Counted from the stretch's first letter, positions 9,748 to 20,177 are shown. The stretch is DNA of 64,000 bases from Thalassotalea sp. PP2-459 (GCF_001913705.1 NZ_MKQD01000038.1:1-64000); one strand, 5' to 3'. Made by a program: numbers and translations. Notes: a model not told the origin generated them from the letters alone.

Positions 9748-10590
9748 ATGAGCCAATATAAAAACGCCAACGCACTTGAAAAGCTAACGTTAGGCAAAAA
9801 CACTGAATATGCGAGCCAATACAATGCAGCTTTACTTCAAGGCGTACCAAGACGTTTAAACAGAGATTCATTATCACTCGATGAAAATACTCTACCATTT
9901 ATGGGAGAAGATGTTTGGTATGGCTATGAAATTTCGTGGCTAAATGCAAAAGGGAAGCCGATTGTTAGAGTGGCAGAATTTAGCTTTCCTTGTACCAGTG
10001 AAAATATTATCGAATCAAAATCATTTAAGCTTTATCTGAACAGTTTTAACCAAACCACATTTTCAAGTGAACAAGAGGTTATAACAGCGATGAAAAATGA
10101 CTTATCAGCGGTATGCGGCGCCCAGGCTAATGTCATTCTATTCCCCGTAGATAAGTGCCCTGCCCTTGAAATTAACACACCAAATGCAAGGTGTTTAGAT
10201 GAATTAGATATTGAAATGCATGATTACCAATTATCTTCCGCATTATTAAACACAGAAAGTGACACTGTGGTAAGCGAAGTGTTAGTTTCACACCTTCTTA
10301 AATCTAATTGTTTAATCACTAACCAGCCTGACTGGGCATCATTATTCATTAGCTATAAAGGAAAGAAAATAAACCACTCAGCACTGTTAAAATACATCAT
10401 TTCTTTTAGAGAGCATAATGAGTTTCACGAACAGTGTGTAGAACGCATCTTTTGCGACTTAATGACAATATGCCAACCAGAAGCGTTAACTGTGTATGCT
10501 AGATACACTCGACGAGGAGGGTTAGATATCAATCCATTTCGCTCAACCCACGAAAGCGTTGCTCCGAAAACCAGAACATTACGCCAATAA
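9748..10590 (+). CDS. queF: NADPH-dependent 7-cyano-7-deazaguanine reductase
   Basis: QueF reduces preQ0 to preQ1 in queuosine synthesis, a nitrile-to-amine reduction. This is the long type (YqfE/QueF-II, two T-fold domains). The catalytic Cys region is [13 protein letters not shown], and the substrate-binding [13 protein letters not shown] lies in the C-terminal half. I chose the ATG at 9748 (280 residues), which starts the conserved [17 protein letters not shown] longer frame to 9610 would run through the divergent syd gene. Confidence 0.95.
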   Translation: MSQYKNANALEKLTLGKNTEYASQYNAALLQGVPRRLNRDSLSLDENTLPFMGEDVWYGYEISWLNAKGKPIVRVAEFSFPCTSENIIESKSFKLYLNSFNQTTFSSEQEVITAMKNDLSAVCGAQANVILFPVDKCPALEINTPNARCLDELDIEMHDYQLSSALLNTESDTVVSEVLVSHLLKSNCLITNQPDWASLFISYKGKKINHSALLKYIISFREHNEFHEQCVERIFCDLMTICQPEALTVYARYTRRGGLDINPFRSTHESVAPKTRTLRQ

Positions 10591-10791
10591 AGTATCCGTT
10601 ATTTGATGTAAATCATGACTATTCGCATAATAGTCGCATTTCCATACTGACAATTTTGAAACTTACGTATATTATTAATTATACGAAATATATTCTTATA
10701 TTCTGTTGTTCTTATAATCTATAGATCATCGAAATGTATTTGATTTTACCGCAAGGGTAAACATTTTCTATCAAAAGGACGTAACATATCC

Positions 10792-12381
10792 ATGACGGGT
10801 AACACAGCTGTCGATAAAGAGCTTTTAGTATTGAAACGTAAACTTGACTCAGCAATAACCGCTAGAGCTAGTGTAGAAAGTGACTTAAAGCATCAATCCG
10901 CCTTGCTTTCTGAGTTTATTATCAAGCTCAGTAAAGTCGCTAAAGGAGTCGACGTATCGCTTGATAATAAATTAGCCAAATTGCGTCAGCTTTTTACTAG
11001 CTCTGCGTCTATTAATGATATAGAAAAGCTGATCAATGAATCATCCACGTTGTTATATCATTATTCAGCAAAAGCTGATGTGGAAATTCGCCAGCTACAA
11101 GACACTTTTCAGTCTGCGGGTCAATCACTACAAAAAGTAAATGGTTTACCTGAACATTTACGCCGGCAACTTCGCGCATTGCTTAAGGACAACGAAAATA
11201 GCAAAGATGCATTATCGCAATATATCCCCTTGCTAAGTGAACTTGTTCTTTTTTATCAAGCAGCGCTGAAACAAGGTAATATTGCAAACTCAGCAAATGG
11301 CTTACTGAATAAACCTGCGAATAAGTCCCTTGATAGCCAAATCAACAATAAAATAGTTGTACAAAAGTTTAATGAATTTCTCAATAAAATTAGTATTTCT
11401 AAAAAGTTCCAAGATCAATTAAATCGCATCCGCTCACAGCTTTCCGACACCATGCCAAGTGATCAGTTGTTCGATACCTTCTTAGCGACTTTTGATGTGA
11501 TCAGTCAAGATTTAATCCGTGAACGAAATACCGCAAAGGTATTCCTTTCTACGTTAAGTGACACGTTAGCAACCGTACAAAACGCTGTTACCACAACTAT
11601 TGATACTCATAAAGAATCAAGCGTAAAACTTCAAAAGTTGAATGAGCGCATGCAAAGCCAACTTAGTGAAATGTCAGAAGAATTAGACAAAGCTAATTCG
11701 CTAGTTGATATTAAGGTTGAAATAAACAGCAAATTACAAGTTATTGCTGCTACGCTTGAAAGAAAAACAGCATATGAAAAAAATCAACAACAAAGATTTA
11801 CGGAACAACTTGAAAGCATGTCGGAAAAAGTCCAACAGCTTGAAAAGCAAAGTCGCGCCTTTGAAAAACAAATTAAAGAACAACAAGCTAAAAGTTTAGA
11901 AGATGCTTTAACTAAACTATATAACCGTGCAGCTTTTGATGAGCATTTCCATAAAGAAATTGCTCGCTGTCAACATAATAATAAGCCTTTAGCGATTGTT
12001 GTTGCCGATTTAGATAACTTTAAAAAAATTAATGACACATATGGGCATACCGCAGGTGACAAAACATTACAAGTTATTGCAGGGACGCTGAAAAAGCATT
12101 TAGATAAACATGCCTTTGTTGCTCGCTATGGTGGTGAAGAGTTCGTGTTTGTTTTCAATGACATTAAAAAAGATAACCTAATTCATACCTTAAATTTATT
12201 GCGGAAAACAATAGCTAAACTACCCTTTAAGTTCAGAAATGATAAAGTAAATATGAGTATGTCGATAGGCGTTACGCACATAAAACAAGATGACAATGTT
12301 CACATAGCCTTTGAACGAGCAGATAAAGCTTTATATGAAGCCAAAGAAAAAGGAAAAAACCAAGTCATCTATATTGATTAG
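10792..12381 (+). CDS. Diguanylate cyclase (GGDEF domain)
   Basis: A predicted cytoplasmic enzyme making cyclic di-GMP from two GTP. The N-terminal ~360 residues contain no transmembrane segment, are largely helical and end in a strong coiled coil (about 280-365) rich in Q, E and K. The GGDEF domain spans about 366-529 with [14 protein letters not shown], the metal-binding [15 protein letters not shown] and the active site GGEEF at 447-451. The RxxD inhibitory site normally just before the active site is DKHA here, so product inhibition is probably absent. It precedes ppnN by 17 bp and may share a transcript with ppnN and xni. Confidence 0.9.
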   Translation: MTGNTAVDKELLVLKRKLDSAITARASVESDLKHQSALLSEFIIKLSKVAKGVDVSLDNKLAKLRQLFTSSASINDIEKLINESSTLLYHYSAKADVEIRQLQDTFQSAGQSLQKVNGLPEHLRRQLRALLKDNENSKDALSQYIPLLSELVLFYQAALKQGNIANSANGLLNKPANKSLDSQINNKIVVQKFNEFLNKISISKKFQDQLNRIRSQLSDTMPSDQLFDTFLATFDVISQDLIRERNTAKVFLSTLSDTLATVQNAVTTTIDTHKESSVKLQKLNERMQSQLSEMSEELDKANSLVDIKVEINSKLQVIAATLERKTAYEKNQQQRFTEQLESMSEKVQQLEKQSRAFEKQIKEQQAKSLEDALTKLYNRAAFDEHFHKEIARCQHNNKPLAIVVADLDNFKKINDTYGHTAGDKTLQVIAGTLKKHLDKHAFVARYGGEEFVFVFNDIKKDNLIHTLNLLRKTIAKLPFKFRNDKVNMSMSIGVTHIKQDDNVHIAFERADKALYEAKEKGKNQVIYID

Positions 12382-12398
12382 CAGTTAAGGAGTCGCCA

Positions 12399-13748
12399 AT
12401 GCATGTACAATTTAACCCTTTAGGAAATATGAACCTACTTTCACCAATAGAAGTAGGTAAATTACAGCAATCTGCCTCCAGTAATTTACACCAACTGTAT
12501 CGCAACTGTTCACTCGCAGTGCTTAATTCGGGTAGTCATACTGATGATGCAGAAGTGATATATCAACAATACCAAGATTTCAATATTCAAGTATTAAGAA
12601 GAGAACGTGGTGTTAAGCTCGCGTTAGAAAACCCACCTAAGCATGCATTTGTTGACGGTAAAATTATTCGTGGCATACAAGAGCATTTATCAGCCGTACT
12701 TCGAGATATTTTATTTACCAATACCCGCTACGATCACCATGTTACTGATGGCGCTAACATCACACATACCACTTTTGATATATTACGAAATGCCAATGCT
12801 ATTTTGCCTGACAGCGAACCTAATTTAGTCACTTGTTGGGGCGGTCACTCTATTAACGATATTGAATATCAATACACGAAAGAAGTCGGCTATCAATTAG
12901 GGCTAAGAGCCTTTAATATCTGTACCGGTTGTGGCCCCGGAGCGATGAAAGGCCCAATGAAAGGCGCCACTATTGGTCATGCAAAACAACGAAATTACAA
13001 CGGACGCTATATTGGCCTTACAGAACCAAGTATCATCGCTGCAGAACCTCCAAACCCTATGGTATCTGAACTTGTTATCATGCCTGATATCGAAAAGCGT
13101 TTAGAAGCCTTTGTGCGAATGTCTCATGGCATCATTATTTTTCCTGGTGGCGCAGGTACTGCCGAAGAGTTACTTTATATTTTAGGAATTTTACTCAACC
13201 CAAAAAATCAAGCGCAAAAGCTGCCAATTATTTTAACAGGGCCAGCAGCAAGTAGTGAATACTTTGAACAAATAGATACGTTTATTGCTGCAACGTTAGG
13301 CAAAGAAGCTCAAAAACTATATGAAATTATTGTAGATGATGCAGAGCTTGTCGCAAAAAAAATGAAAGTTGGCCTACAAGACGTGCTAACCTATCGCAAA
13401 CAAACAGGCGACGCTTACCACTTTAATTGGTCGTTAGTGATAGAGCAAGATTTCCAGCAACCCTTTATTCCAACGCATGAAAACATGGAAAAAACACAAA
13501 TTAGCTATGATATGGATGTTGCTAATTTAGCGGCAAACTTACGCCGCGTATTTTCAGGTATTGTGTCAGGCAATGTAAAATCAGAGGGTATTAAAGAAAT
13601 CCGTAAACACGGTCCCTTTACCGTTACCGGTGACAACGAAATCATGACGCTAATGGACAATTTACTGAATTCTTTTGTGAAACAGCAACGAATGAAACTG
13701 CCAGGTAGCACATATACGCCTTGTTATAACGTAGTTGGAAAAACCTAA
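12399..13748 (+). CDS. ppnN: Pyrimidine/purine nucleotide 5'-monophosphate nucleosidase
   Basis: PpnN (YgdH) cleaves the N-glycosidic bond of nucleoside monophosphates and in E. coli is controlled by (p)ppGpp. The LOG-type Rossmann core is clear, with CWGGHSI, the [16 protein letters not shown] segment and the signature [10 protein letters not shown] (around residue 250). Length 449, close to the E. coli 454. It has an N-terminal DUF4478-like and a C-terminal DUF3412-like extension, as in the family. The stop codon directly abuts the xni start. Confidence 0.94.
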   Translation: MHVQFNPLGNMNLLSPIEVGKLQQSASSNLHQLYRNCSLAVLNSGSHTDDAEVIYQQYQDFNIQVLRRERGVKLALENPPKHAFVDGKIIRGIQEHLSAVLRDILFTNTRYDHHVTDGANITHTTFDILRNANAILPDSEPNLVTCWGGHSINDIEYQYTKEVGYQLGLRAFNICTGCGPGAMKGPMKGATIGHAKQRNYNGRYIGLTEPSIIAAEPPNPMVSELVIMPDIEKRLEAFVRMSHGIIIFPGGAGTAEELLYILGILLNPKNQAQKLPIILTGPAASSEYFEQIDTFIAATLGKEAQKLYEIIVDDAELVAKKMKVGLQDVLTYRKQTGDAYHFNWSLVIEQDFQQPFIPTHENMEKTQISYDMDVANLAANLRRVFSGIVSGNVKSEGIKEIRKHGPFTVTGDNEIMTLMDNLLNSFVKQQRMKLPGSTYTPCYNVVGKT

Positions 13749-14564
13749 ATGTCAGTCAATGTTGTACTTATTGATGCAATGAATTTAATTAGACGAATTT
13801 ATGCGGTGCAAGAGCGCCCATTTTTACTCAATAATGAACTTGCTGAAAATACCAAGCAACAAGTGTTACATAACACTAAACAAGCATGTGCTACTGCGCT
13901 TAGTAACATTATCGAACAAACCTCGCCAACTCATGCATTAGCCGTTTTTGACAGCCAATCACCTGGTTGGCGCTACCAGCTTTATCCAGACTATAAAGTA
14001 GGTAGAAAAAAAATGCCGCAGCACCTTGCTGACACCCTACCGCAGATTCAAGACGCCTTTTTACTGCAACATGTTGATTCTTTAATATCAGAATCAGATG
14101 AGGCTGACGATTTAATTGCCACTCTAGCCATTAAGGTGGCCTTGAGAGGGCAAAAAGTCACTATTATTTCAACAGACAAGTGCTTTTTATCGTTATTAAG
14201 TAATCATATTCATGTCTACGACTACTTTAATCGACGCTCGCTTGACGAACCATACGTACGTGAGAAATTTAATGTTGCACCTGGCCAGTTAATGGATCTG
14301 TGGACGCTTACCGGAGACAACACCAATAAAATTCCTGGCGTGCCAGGGATTGGGCAAGTAACCGCGGCCGGCTTACTTAATCAACATGGTTCGTTACAGG
14401 TTATTTTAAATAGCAATGTTATTAAAGCGAGCATTCGCGATAAATTAACAGCGCATCACGACGACATCACGTTAGCTAAAAAGCTATTACAATTAAAACA
14501 AGATATTCCCTTAGGATTTAATTTAAAGGATATTCGCCTCCCTTTAACCATCACAGATGGATAA
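13749..14564 (+). CDS. xni: Flap endonuclease Xni (exonuclease IX)
   Basis: A 5'-nuclease family protein related to the DNA polymerase I 5'-3' exonuclease domain, lacking polymerase. It shows the N-terminal IDAMNLIRRIYA, the arch/metal region SDEADDLIATLA, the second acidic cluster TGDNTNKIPG and the helix-three-turn-helix GVPGIGQVTAAGLL. Length 271 residues, slightly longer than E. coli Xni. It begins on the base after the ppnN stop, so the two are translationally linked; the same pair (ygdH-ygdG region) exists in E. coli. Confidence 0.92.
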   Translation: MSVNVVLIDAMNLIRRIYAVQERPFLLNNELAENTKQQVLHNTKQACATALSNIIEQTSPTHALAVFDSQSPGWRYQLYPDYKVGRKKMPQHLADTLPQIQDAFLLQHVDSLISESDEADDLIATLAIKVALRGQKVTIISTDKCFLSLLSNHIHVYDYFNRRSLDEPYVREKFNVAPGQLMDLWTLTGDNTNKIPGVPGIGQVTAAGLLNQHGSLQVILNSNVIKASIRDKLTAHHDDITLAKKLLQLKQDIPLGFNLKDIRLPLTITDG

Positions 14565-14687
14565 ATTAGTTTTATCATCGTTATTTACATATTTTGTGAT
14601 AGATTTGCTCGTTAAACTCTTTCAATAAAAGCTACTTATCGTTATCCTATATAAAAATAAAATCACACACGATTTATCAGTTATCAA

Positions 14688-15128
14688 ATGAATAAAAAGA
14701 TCATTTTTAGAATTTTCCTAGCGTTGGCTGCTTATGGGGTTTTTGTACTATTGGTTGTAAACTTTTACGACGATAGCCCTGCAAATATGCAATGGGAAGA
14801 TCGAGAAGCCTATAATCGTCAATTTATTAGTAAACTTAGATTGGGCGAGTTTACCTTTGAACAAGCAATAGAAAAGCTTGGTAGTCCAGACATTACCGAA
14901 GCCAAAAAAGCAAATGATCAAAATTTTCAAGTATTATTTTATCGCACACAGCATGTTAAATCAGATGGTATTACCACCCAAGATGAATGTTCATATCTAG
15001 TTTTTGTTGATAATAAATTGATGGAAATAGCTAAGGCTGATAGATATAAAGGACTTGATAATGTGATCAATGAATATGGAACTCCACTTGATGAATTATC
15101 AGAGCTTTCATTCCCTAACACTAATTAA
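14688..15128 (+). CDS. DUF3192 membrane-anchored protein
   Basis: A 146-residue protein with one N-terminal transmembrane helix (about 5-24) and no lipobox, followed by a periplasmic DUF3192-type domain. It includes the FISKLRLGEFTFEQAIEKLG segment, then QVLFYRT, and TTQDECSYLVFVDNKL. The core closely resembles the lipoprotein at 8204-8584, so the two are paralogues with different anchors. Function unknown. Neighbours: xni upstream, isocitrate dehydrogenase 285 bp downstream. Confidence 0.75.
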   Translation: MNKKIIFRIFLALAAYGVFVLLVVNFYDDSPANMQWEDREAYNRQFISKLRLGEFTFEQAIEKLGSPDITEAKKANDQNFQVLFYRTQHVKSDGITTQDECSYLVFVDNKLMEIAKADRYKGLDNVINEYGTPLDELSELSFPNTN

Positions 15129-15413
15129 GTTAACCGTAAGTATTTCCATTCAATAAACCTGTTACCTATTTTATTCGTGCATGTTGCGACTAATGTCTTA
15201 TTGTTAAGTCATGCACATCCGATAACCTGTCATTTTTATACTAAACTTAGTTACACAAAAACTTACTAATACGACTCCGCAAAATACAAGGCACTATAAA
15301 AGGTTTCAGTGTGGATTACATTAAGTAAGCGTGGTATAAACCTGCACACTTTTAAAGTGACAAGGTAAATTTCACTTTGAATAAACAATTTTAATTTTTT
15401 AAAGGATAAACAC

Positions 15414-16421
15414 ATGGCTAAACAAACCATCACAGTCATTCCAGGCGACGGTATTGGCCCAGATATTATCGATGCAACCATCAAAGTGTTAGACAAAGCA
15501 GGCTGTGATTTTAACTATGAATACGCTGACGCAGGCTTAGTCGCGTTAGAAAAGCATGGCGAACTTGTTCCAGAAGAAACATTAGCATTAATCAAGAAAA
15601 ACAAAATCAGTTTAAAAGGCCCTCTTACCACACCTGTCGGTGAAGGTTTCACTTCAATTAACGTAACATTAAGAAAACAATTTCAATTATACGCAAATGT
15701 ACGCCCGGTTCTGTCTTTTAAAGGCACTAAAGCGCGTTACGAAGACATTGATATTATTACCATCCGTGAAAATACTGAAGGAATGTATTCTGGCTTAGGT
15801 CAAACAGTCTCTGAAGATGGTGCGCATGCAGAAGCAATGAGCTTGATCACACGTGAAGGTGCAGAGCGCATCGTTGAGTTTGCCTATGAAACGGCACGCA
15901 AGGAAGGTCGTAAAAAAGTTACAGCTGTGCATAAAGCCAATATTTTAAAATCAACTTCAGGTTTATTTTTAAAAGTTGCCCGTGAAGTTAGCGAGCGCTA
16001 CCCTGATATTGAATCAACTGAAATGATCGTTGATAATTGTTGCATGCAATTAGTGATGAATCCCGAACAGTTTGACGTTATTGTAACAACAAACTTGTTT
16101 GGTGATATTTTATCAGATTTATGTGCTGGGCTTGTGGGCGGCTTAGGTATGGCACCAGGCGCTAACATTGGTAAAGATTGCGCTATTTTTGAAGCTGTAC
16201 ACGGCAGTGCCCCTGATATAGCAGGTAAAAATCTAGCAAACCCAACGTCTGTAATTCTGGCAGCAATTCAAATGTTAGAATACCTAGAAATGAGCGATAA
16301 AGCAGAAGCTATCCGTAAAGCGATCACTGAGGTTATTGAAACGGGCGATCGTACAACACGTGATTTAGGTGGTACTCATGGCACAACAGATTTCACAGAA
16401 GCGCTGTTAGAGCGATTATAA
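15414..16421 (+). CDS. Isocitrate dehydrogenase (NAD-type, homoisocitrate/IMDH-like family)
   Basis: A TCA-cycle enzyme that oxidatively decarboxylates isocitrate to 2-oxoglutarate. Its 335 residues belong to the short beta-decarboxylating dehydrogenase group, like mitochondrial NAD-IDH and unlike the 415-residue E. coli Icd. Evidence: VIPGDGIGPDII, the substrate motif INVTLRKQFQLYANVRP, TIRENTEGMYSG, the metal-binding NLFGDILSDL and the nucleotide loop GSAPDIAGK. NAD rather than NADP use is inferred from family membership. An AAAGGA ribosome site precedes the ATG. A palindromic repeat just after the stop probably terminates transcription. Confidence 0.88.
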   Translation: MAKQTITVIPGDGIGPDIIDATIKVLDKAGCDFNYEYADAGLVALEKHGELVPEETLALIKKNKISLKGPLTTPVGEGFTSINVTLRKQFQLYANVRPVLSFKGTKARYEDIDIITIRENTEGMYSGLGQTVSEDGAHAEAMSLITREGAERIVEFAYETARKEGRKKVTAVHKANILKSTSGLFLKVAREVSERYPDIESTEMIVDNCCMQLVMNPEQFDVIVTTNLFGDILSDLCAGLVGGLGMAPGANIGKDCAIFEAVHGSAPDIAGKNLANPTSVILAAIQMLEYLEMSDKAEAIRKAITEVIETGDRTTRDLGGTHGTTDFTEALLERL

Positions 16422-16430
16422 AAAAGAGGC

Positions 16431-16478
16431 AAAAAAAGGGGTCAGGTACAATTACTAATTGTACCTGACCCCTTTTTT
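16431..16478. repeat. GGGGTCAGGTAC palindromic repeat, copy 1
   Basis: Perfect 17-bp arms (GGGGTCAGGTACAATTA, 16438-16454, and its complement 16456-16472) around a single base, flanked by A7 and T6. It lies between convergent idh and rlmM, so the hairpin plus T-run can terminate transcription in both directions. The same arms occur at 20249-20293 and 43231-43284, and half of one at 22518-22540. The form recalls REP-type repeats mobilised by Y1 (RAYT) transposases; none is encoded in the window. Confidence 0.9.
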
Positions 16479-16490
16479 ACTTTTATATGT

Positions 16491-17567
16491 TTACAGTGGC
16501 GGTGAAAGTAATCTCGCATGTACCGTTATTTCTTCACGATCGTAGTATAAATGCTTTGCGTAAAGCTCATATTTTACTTGATGCTCAGAAAACATGTCTT
16601 TTATCAGCTGTAAATCATCCTGTACTTGTTGATACCGCCCTTTCATGGGTAGCTTTAAATTAAACATTGCTTCTTTACAATCGCCGCGTAATAACCATTC
16701 AGCCATTAATTTAGCCACTCGTTGCGGTTTTTCTATCATGTCACAGACAAGCCAGTAAACATTTTGTTTAGCGGGTGTAAATTTGAAGCCGTCAATCATT
16801 CGATGTTTGACTTGACCAGTATCCATCAATGATTCTGCCATCGGCCCATTATCTATTGATGTTACCATCATACCGCGTCGAACAAGTTGATATGTCCAGC
16901 CTCCCGGAGCAGCGCCTAAATCAACGGCATTCATGCCAGACGTTAACCGTGTTGGCCATTCATCTTTTGGAATGAAGTACAAAAAGGCTTCGTCAAGTTT
17001 AAGTGTTGAGCGGCTTGGCGCTTGAGATGGAAACTTTAACCTAGGTATACCCATTAAATGTGGTGAAGTGTTTGTGCCAAGCGAGTAGCCAAGGATAACT
17101 TCACTACCACTAAAAAATAACGCGTGTAATACCGCCCCGTCATGTTGACCTTTTGGCGCTAACATTTTTTTAGCTCTTAGCCCTTGCCTTAAAGGCACAC
17201 CAAGCTTTCTACAAAATTTAGATAATGCTTTTCCGTCGTTGGTATCTGGTGTTTCCATTCTAAGGTCAGCGTATTGCCATTCATGACCTAAATGCTCAAT
17301 AATCGCTTCTACACGATTATACTCAGGCAACTCTATAGTATCAGTTAATGACACGAACCACTGCCGAGCAAAGATAAGACGCTTCAAAGGGAGTTTAGCA
17401 ATGAGTCTTTCACCTTCATCAGCATTATTAAGATGAAAAAATACAATACCTTGATTTTTCTTTAATTGAAGATAACCATAAATTTCATTCCAAGCAGCTT
17501 TCTCTTGGATCTCTGCGCCACACTCTTTTTCAAAGCCTGGTCGACAATAAAGCACAATTGCAGTCAT
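16491..17567 (-). CDS. rlmM: 23S rRNA (cytidine-2'-O)-methyltransferase RlmM
   Basis: RlmM (YgdE) methylates the ribose of C2498 in 23S rRNA using SAM. An N-terminal THUMP-like region is followed by a Rossmann methyltransferase domain with [17 protein letters not shown], then the catalytic-type WLVCDMIEKP and the Lys in FNLKLPMKGRY. I chose the ATG at 17567 (358 residues), which begins MTAIVLYCRPGFEKEC as in relatives. The longer frame up to 17633 runs into the DUF423 gene. Order gcvA - hydrolase - DUF423 - rlmM resembles the E. coli gcvA-ygdD-rlmM cluster. Confidence 0.94.
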   Translation of the reverse strand: MTAIVLYCRPGFEKECGAEIQEKAAWNEIYGYLQLKKNQGIVFFHLNNADEGERLIAKLPLKRLIFARQWFVSLTDTIELPEYNRVEAIIEHLGHEWQYADLRMETPDTNDGKALSKFCRKLGVPLRQGLRAKKMLAPKGQHDGAVLHALFFSGSEVILGYSLGTNTSPHLMGIPRLKFPSQAPSRSTLKLDEAFLYFIPKDEWPTRLTSGMNAVDLGAAPGGWTYQLVRRGMMVTSIDNGPMAESLMDTGQVKHRMIDGFKFTPAKQNVYWLVCDMIEKPQRVAKLMAEWLLRGDCKEAMFNLKLPMKGRYQQVQDDLQLIKDMFSEHQVKYELYAKHLYYDREEITVHARLLSPPL

Positions 17568-17568
17568 A

Positions 17569-17940
17569 TTAATGTTTTCGAATATTAAGGTGAATGAGCA
17601 CTGACAACCATGCCAATGATAATAAAATGCCACCGGTGGGTGTTAGTTTGCCTATTAATTCACAGGCAAACAACACTTTCACGTATAAGCTCCCACTAAA
17701 AAGCAAAATACCAAGTGATAATAATGTTGCGGTTAAAAAAGCCGCTTTCGATTGTGTAAATTGCCAGTAAAAACAAACAGCCAATAACGCGATAGTATGC
17801 AAAAACTGATAAAAATGCGCAATCTTTAAGGTTGCGACACTCTCTATTGGCAATAAATCGCCCTGATGAGACAACCAAGCGCCGAATAATACAGAATAAG
17901 CACCACTAAGGCTAACAAACACGATAAATAGTTTACGCAT
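17569..17940 (-). CDS. DUF423 inner-membrane protein (YgdD-like)
   Basis: A small protein with four predicted transmembrane helices (about residues 3-22, 40-60, 67-87 and 93-115), matching the DUF423/YgdD family of unknown function. Typical features are the GAWLSHQG segment and the HFYQFLHTIALL helix. The start at 17940 (MRKLFIVFVSLSGAYSVLFGAW) gives 123 residues. In-frame upstream starts at 17955 or 18003 would overlap the hydrolase gene. Its position directly upstream of rlmM and near gcvA is conserved with E. coli. Confidence 0.85.
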   Translation of the reverse strand: MRKLFIVFVSLSGAYSVLFGAWLSHQGDLLPIESVATLKIAHFYQFLHTIALLAVCFYWQFTQSKAAFLTATLLSLGILLFSGSLYVKVLFACELIGKLTPTGGILLSLAWLSVLIHLNIRKH

Positions 17941-17941
17941 A

Positions 17942-18589
17942 TTATCTATTTTCATAAACAAAGCTCTCAATGTGGTCTGCAGCAGACTGTAGATTTTGCT
18001 CATGTGTATACCCTGACTTTACCCGTGGTTTCAAGTCGTGATCTCCATCTGGCAGAAATACCGTTTTGATGCTATCCGGTAAACCATAACCTATTATTTC
18101 TTCTTTATTACCAAGTTTGTCACGCTCACCTTGTAAAATAAGCATTGAATAATGATTCTTTATTAACGGTTCTAACCGCAACTTTTCTACTTTATTAATA
18201 GGATGAAATGGGTAACCAAGGCAAATAACACCTCGTATTTCAGGAGTAACTTTAAGGCTTTCTATTTCATTCGTCAGCGTAGCTGCCACGCGTGAACCCA
18301 TCGATTTACCCACCAAAAATAAGGGCGCCGTTATATTTAGTGTGTTGATAACTTCCTCAAACCTCTCCAACAATTTGGGCATTCTATCAGGTGGATACTT
18401 TTTACCATCAGATAATCGTTTATCCATATAGTAAAAATTAAAACGCGTGACATTAATATTTCGTTTATTTAACGCAGTCGTCATATTTTCCATAAACGTT
18501 GAATTCATATCAGCACCCGCACCATGAGCGAATAGAAAGTGCGCTATAGGCTGTTCTACTAAACTTTCATGATAATTAAAACTCTTCAT
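17942..18589 (-). CDS. Alpha/beta hydrolase (KANL3/Tex30-like)
   Basis: A 215-residue cytoplasmic alpha/beta-hydrolase-fold protein. The oxyanion-hole motif FAHGAGADMNS lies near residue 20, the nucleophile elbow GKSMGSR near residue 95, and candidate Asp (QGERDKLG) and His (DGDHDLKP) residues complete a triad. This matches the KANL3/Tex30 hydrolase-like group, whose bacterial substrates are unknown. Its 5' end overlaps the 3' end of gcvA by 14 bp, so the two are co-transcribed. Confidence 0.82.
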   Translation of the reverse strand: MKSFNYHESLVEQPIAHFLFAHGAGADMNSTFMENMTTALNKRNINVTRFNFYYMDKRLSDGKKYPPDRMPKLLERFEEVINTLNITAPLFLVGKSMGSRVAATLTNEIESLKVTPEIRGVICLGYPFHPINKVEKLRLEPLIKNHYSMLILQGERDKLGNKEEIIGYGLPDSIKTVFLPDGDHDLKPRVKSGYTHEQNLQSAADHIESFVYENR

Positions 18590-19484
18590 CTAACTCTTCT
18601 TCTTCGGCTACAGTTTCAAGTACCCAATCCCTAAAGGCAGCTATTTTGCCTAATTCTAATTGGTGCTCACGACACACTATGTAAAATGCATTTTTACTGA
18701 TCAAGCTATGCTCAACTGGTATCACAAGTCGACCAGCATCTAACTCGGGTTGCGCTAAAATACGTTGAGCTAAGGCGATACCCTGACCATGTACAGCCCC
18801 TTGCACAACCATGGCTGAATGGCTAAAAATAGGGCCATGATTAACATTAGTCCCCCTTATCCCGGCTTCTTTGAACCAGCGTTTCCAATCTCGCCTTGAG
18901 GTATCATGCAATAAAGTGTGGTTAGTAAGATCTTGAATAGTACTCAGTGGTTTTGGCCCATCAAGTAGCAATGGTGAACAAACAGGTATTAAATATTCCG
19001 TGTGCAATTTATCAGCATGTACACCTGGCCAGCGGCCTCTTCCGTAATAAATCGCTACATCAACATCTTCTGTTAATAAGCCATCAGGTTGATCTACCGC
19101 TTTTATACGGACATCTATATCAGTATTGAGTAAATTAAACGTGTTTAGTCTTGGAACTAACCATTGAATGGCGAAGCTTGGTTGTAAACTAACCGTAATC
19201 GCTCCTTTAGCCCCCCTAACGAGTAACCGTTCTGTTGCGTCTTGCAGAGAAGTAAACACATCTTTTATGTCTTGATAATAGGCTTGCCCTTCCTCTGTTA
19301 ATAACAAAGCACGATTTTTTCGCATAAAAAGTTTTAATCCAAGATGCTCTTCTAGAGATTTTATTTGATGACTAATCGCTGCCTGAGTAACGAATAATTC
19401 CTCAGCAGCTCGAGTAAAACTCAATTGTCTTGCCGATGCCTCAAAAGCCCTAAGAGCATTGAGCGGAGGGATTCTTGTAGCCAT
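18576..19484 (-). CDS. gcvA: LysR-type regulator GcvA
   Basis: GcvA controls the glycine cleavage operon (activation with glycine, repression with purines in E. coli). The 302-residue protein has the N-terminal winged helix-turn-helix (LNALRAFEASARQLSFTRAA, then TQAAISHQIKSLE) and a substrate-binding domain. The start MATRIPPLNALRAFE is characteristic of GcvA rather than of other LysR proteins. Its likely targets, gcvT, gcvH and gcvP, lie 9-14 kb away at 28969-33639. The rlmM/DUF423 neighbourhood also supports the call. Confidence 0.88.
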   Translation of the reverse strand: MATRIPPLNALRAFEASARQLSFTRAAEELFVTQAAISHQIKSLEEHLGLKLFMRKNRALLLTEEGQAYYQDIKDVFTSLQDATERLLVRGAKGAITVSLQPSFAIQWLVPRLNTFNLLNTDIDVRIKAVDQPDGLLTEDVDVAIYYGRGRWPGVHADKLHTEYLIPVCSPLLLDGPKPLSTIQDLTNHTLLHDTSRRDWKRWFKEAGIRGTNVNHGPIFSHSAMVVQGAVHGQGIALAQRILAQPELDAGRLVIPVEHSLISKNAFYIVCREHQLELGKIAAFRDWVLETVAEEEELDEEF

Positions 19485-19780
19485 TAACTCTCACTATTTA
19501 AATAAATAAAAATGATCGTTTTTTGAATAAATACTCTACTACTATCAAAAAACAATTTATCATTAGTTTTTCTAATGGATAACATTATAATTTGTCATTT
19601 TTCATTTGACCAGTTTTTACTTAATATACACACCATAGATGACGGACTACATCTTTTTACTACAGCCCAGACCAATGAGTGTAGCAGGCAATGAATGTAC
19701 TCCCAACACATTCACCGAGCAAAGAAAAGGTCCCTAATCATCTATTTGGATGTTTATTAATTTATATTAGGTGACAAATC

Positions 19781-20041
19781 ATGAAAACTATCAACATATT
19801 CACAGCAGCACTGCTCTTAGTAGCAGGCAATGCAACAGCAACAAATATTGCGTTTGAAAAAGCACAACCCGTTAACACTGTTGAAATTACTTCACAAGCG
19901 CATGAAGATGTAAAAATATCAATGCAAACATTAGTAACCGCTTTTGAAACAAACTTAGTAAAACCAATGACTGTTATCAAAACAGCTAAAAAATCGACTA
20001 AGTCAGAGTTACTTGCAAAAAACGAAGTAATTGCTGAATAA
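19781..20041 (+). CDS. Small secreted protein of unknown function
   Basis: An 86-residue predicted exported protein. The signal peptide (MKTINIFTAALLLVAGNATA) has a likely cleavage after ATA, around residue 21. The mature part is short, Thr/Val/Lys-rich and has no cysteine or recognisable domain. A GGTGA-like ribosome site precedes the ATG and a strong terminator follows about 140 nt after the stop. I do not recognise the family. A long untranslated 3' region with a GAGGA/TCCTC hairpin (about 20140-20155) lies before the terminator. Confidence 0.6.
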   Translation: MKTINIFTAALLLVAGNATATNIAFEKAQPVNTVEITSQAHEDVKISMQTLVTAFETNLVKPMTVIKTAKKSTKSELLAKNEVIAE

Positions 20042-20177
20042 ACAACATTAAGCACCGTTAGCTTATTGAATACAAATTGCTGGAACCTCCCAACCTTCTG
20101 GCGCACGTTGAACATAGATCTCTAGCTATTTTCAACACGAGGAATTAACTCCTCAAAATGCTCGCAAGCAAACATTT

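Noticed and set aside
19485-19780. GcvB small RNA opposite gcvA
   Set aside because: The characteristic CA-rich R1 stretch and paired terminators are missing.
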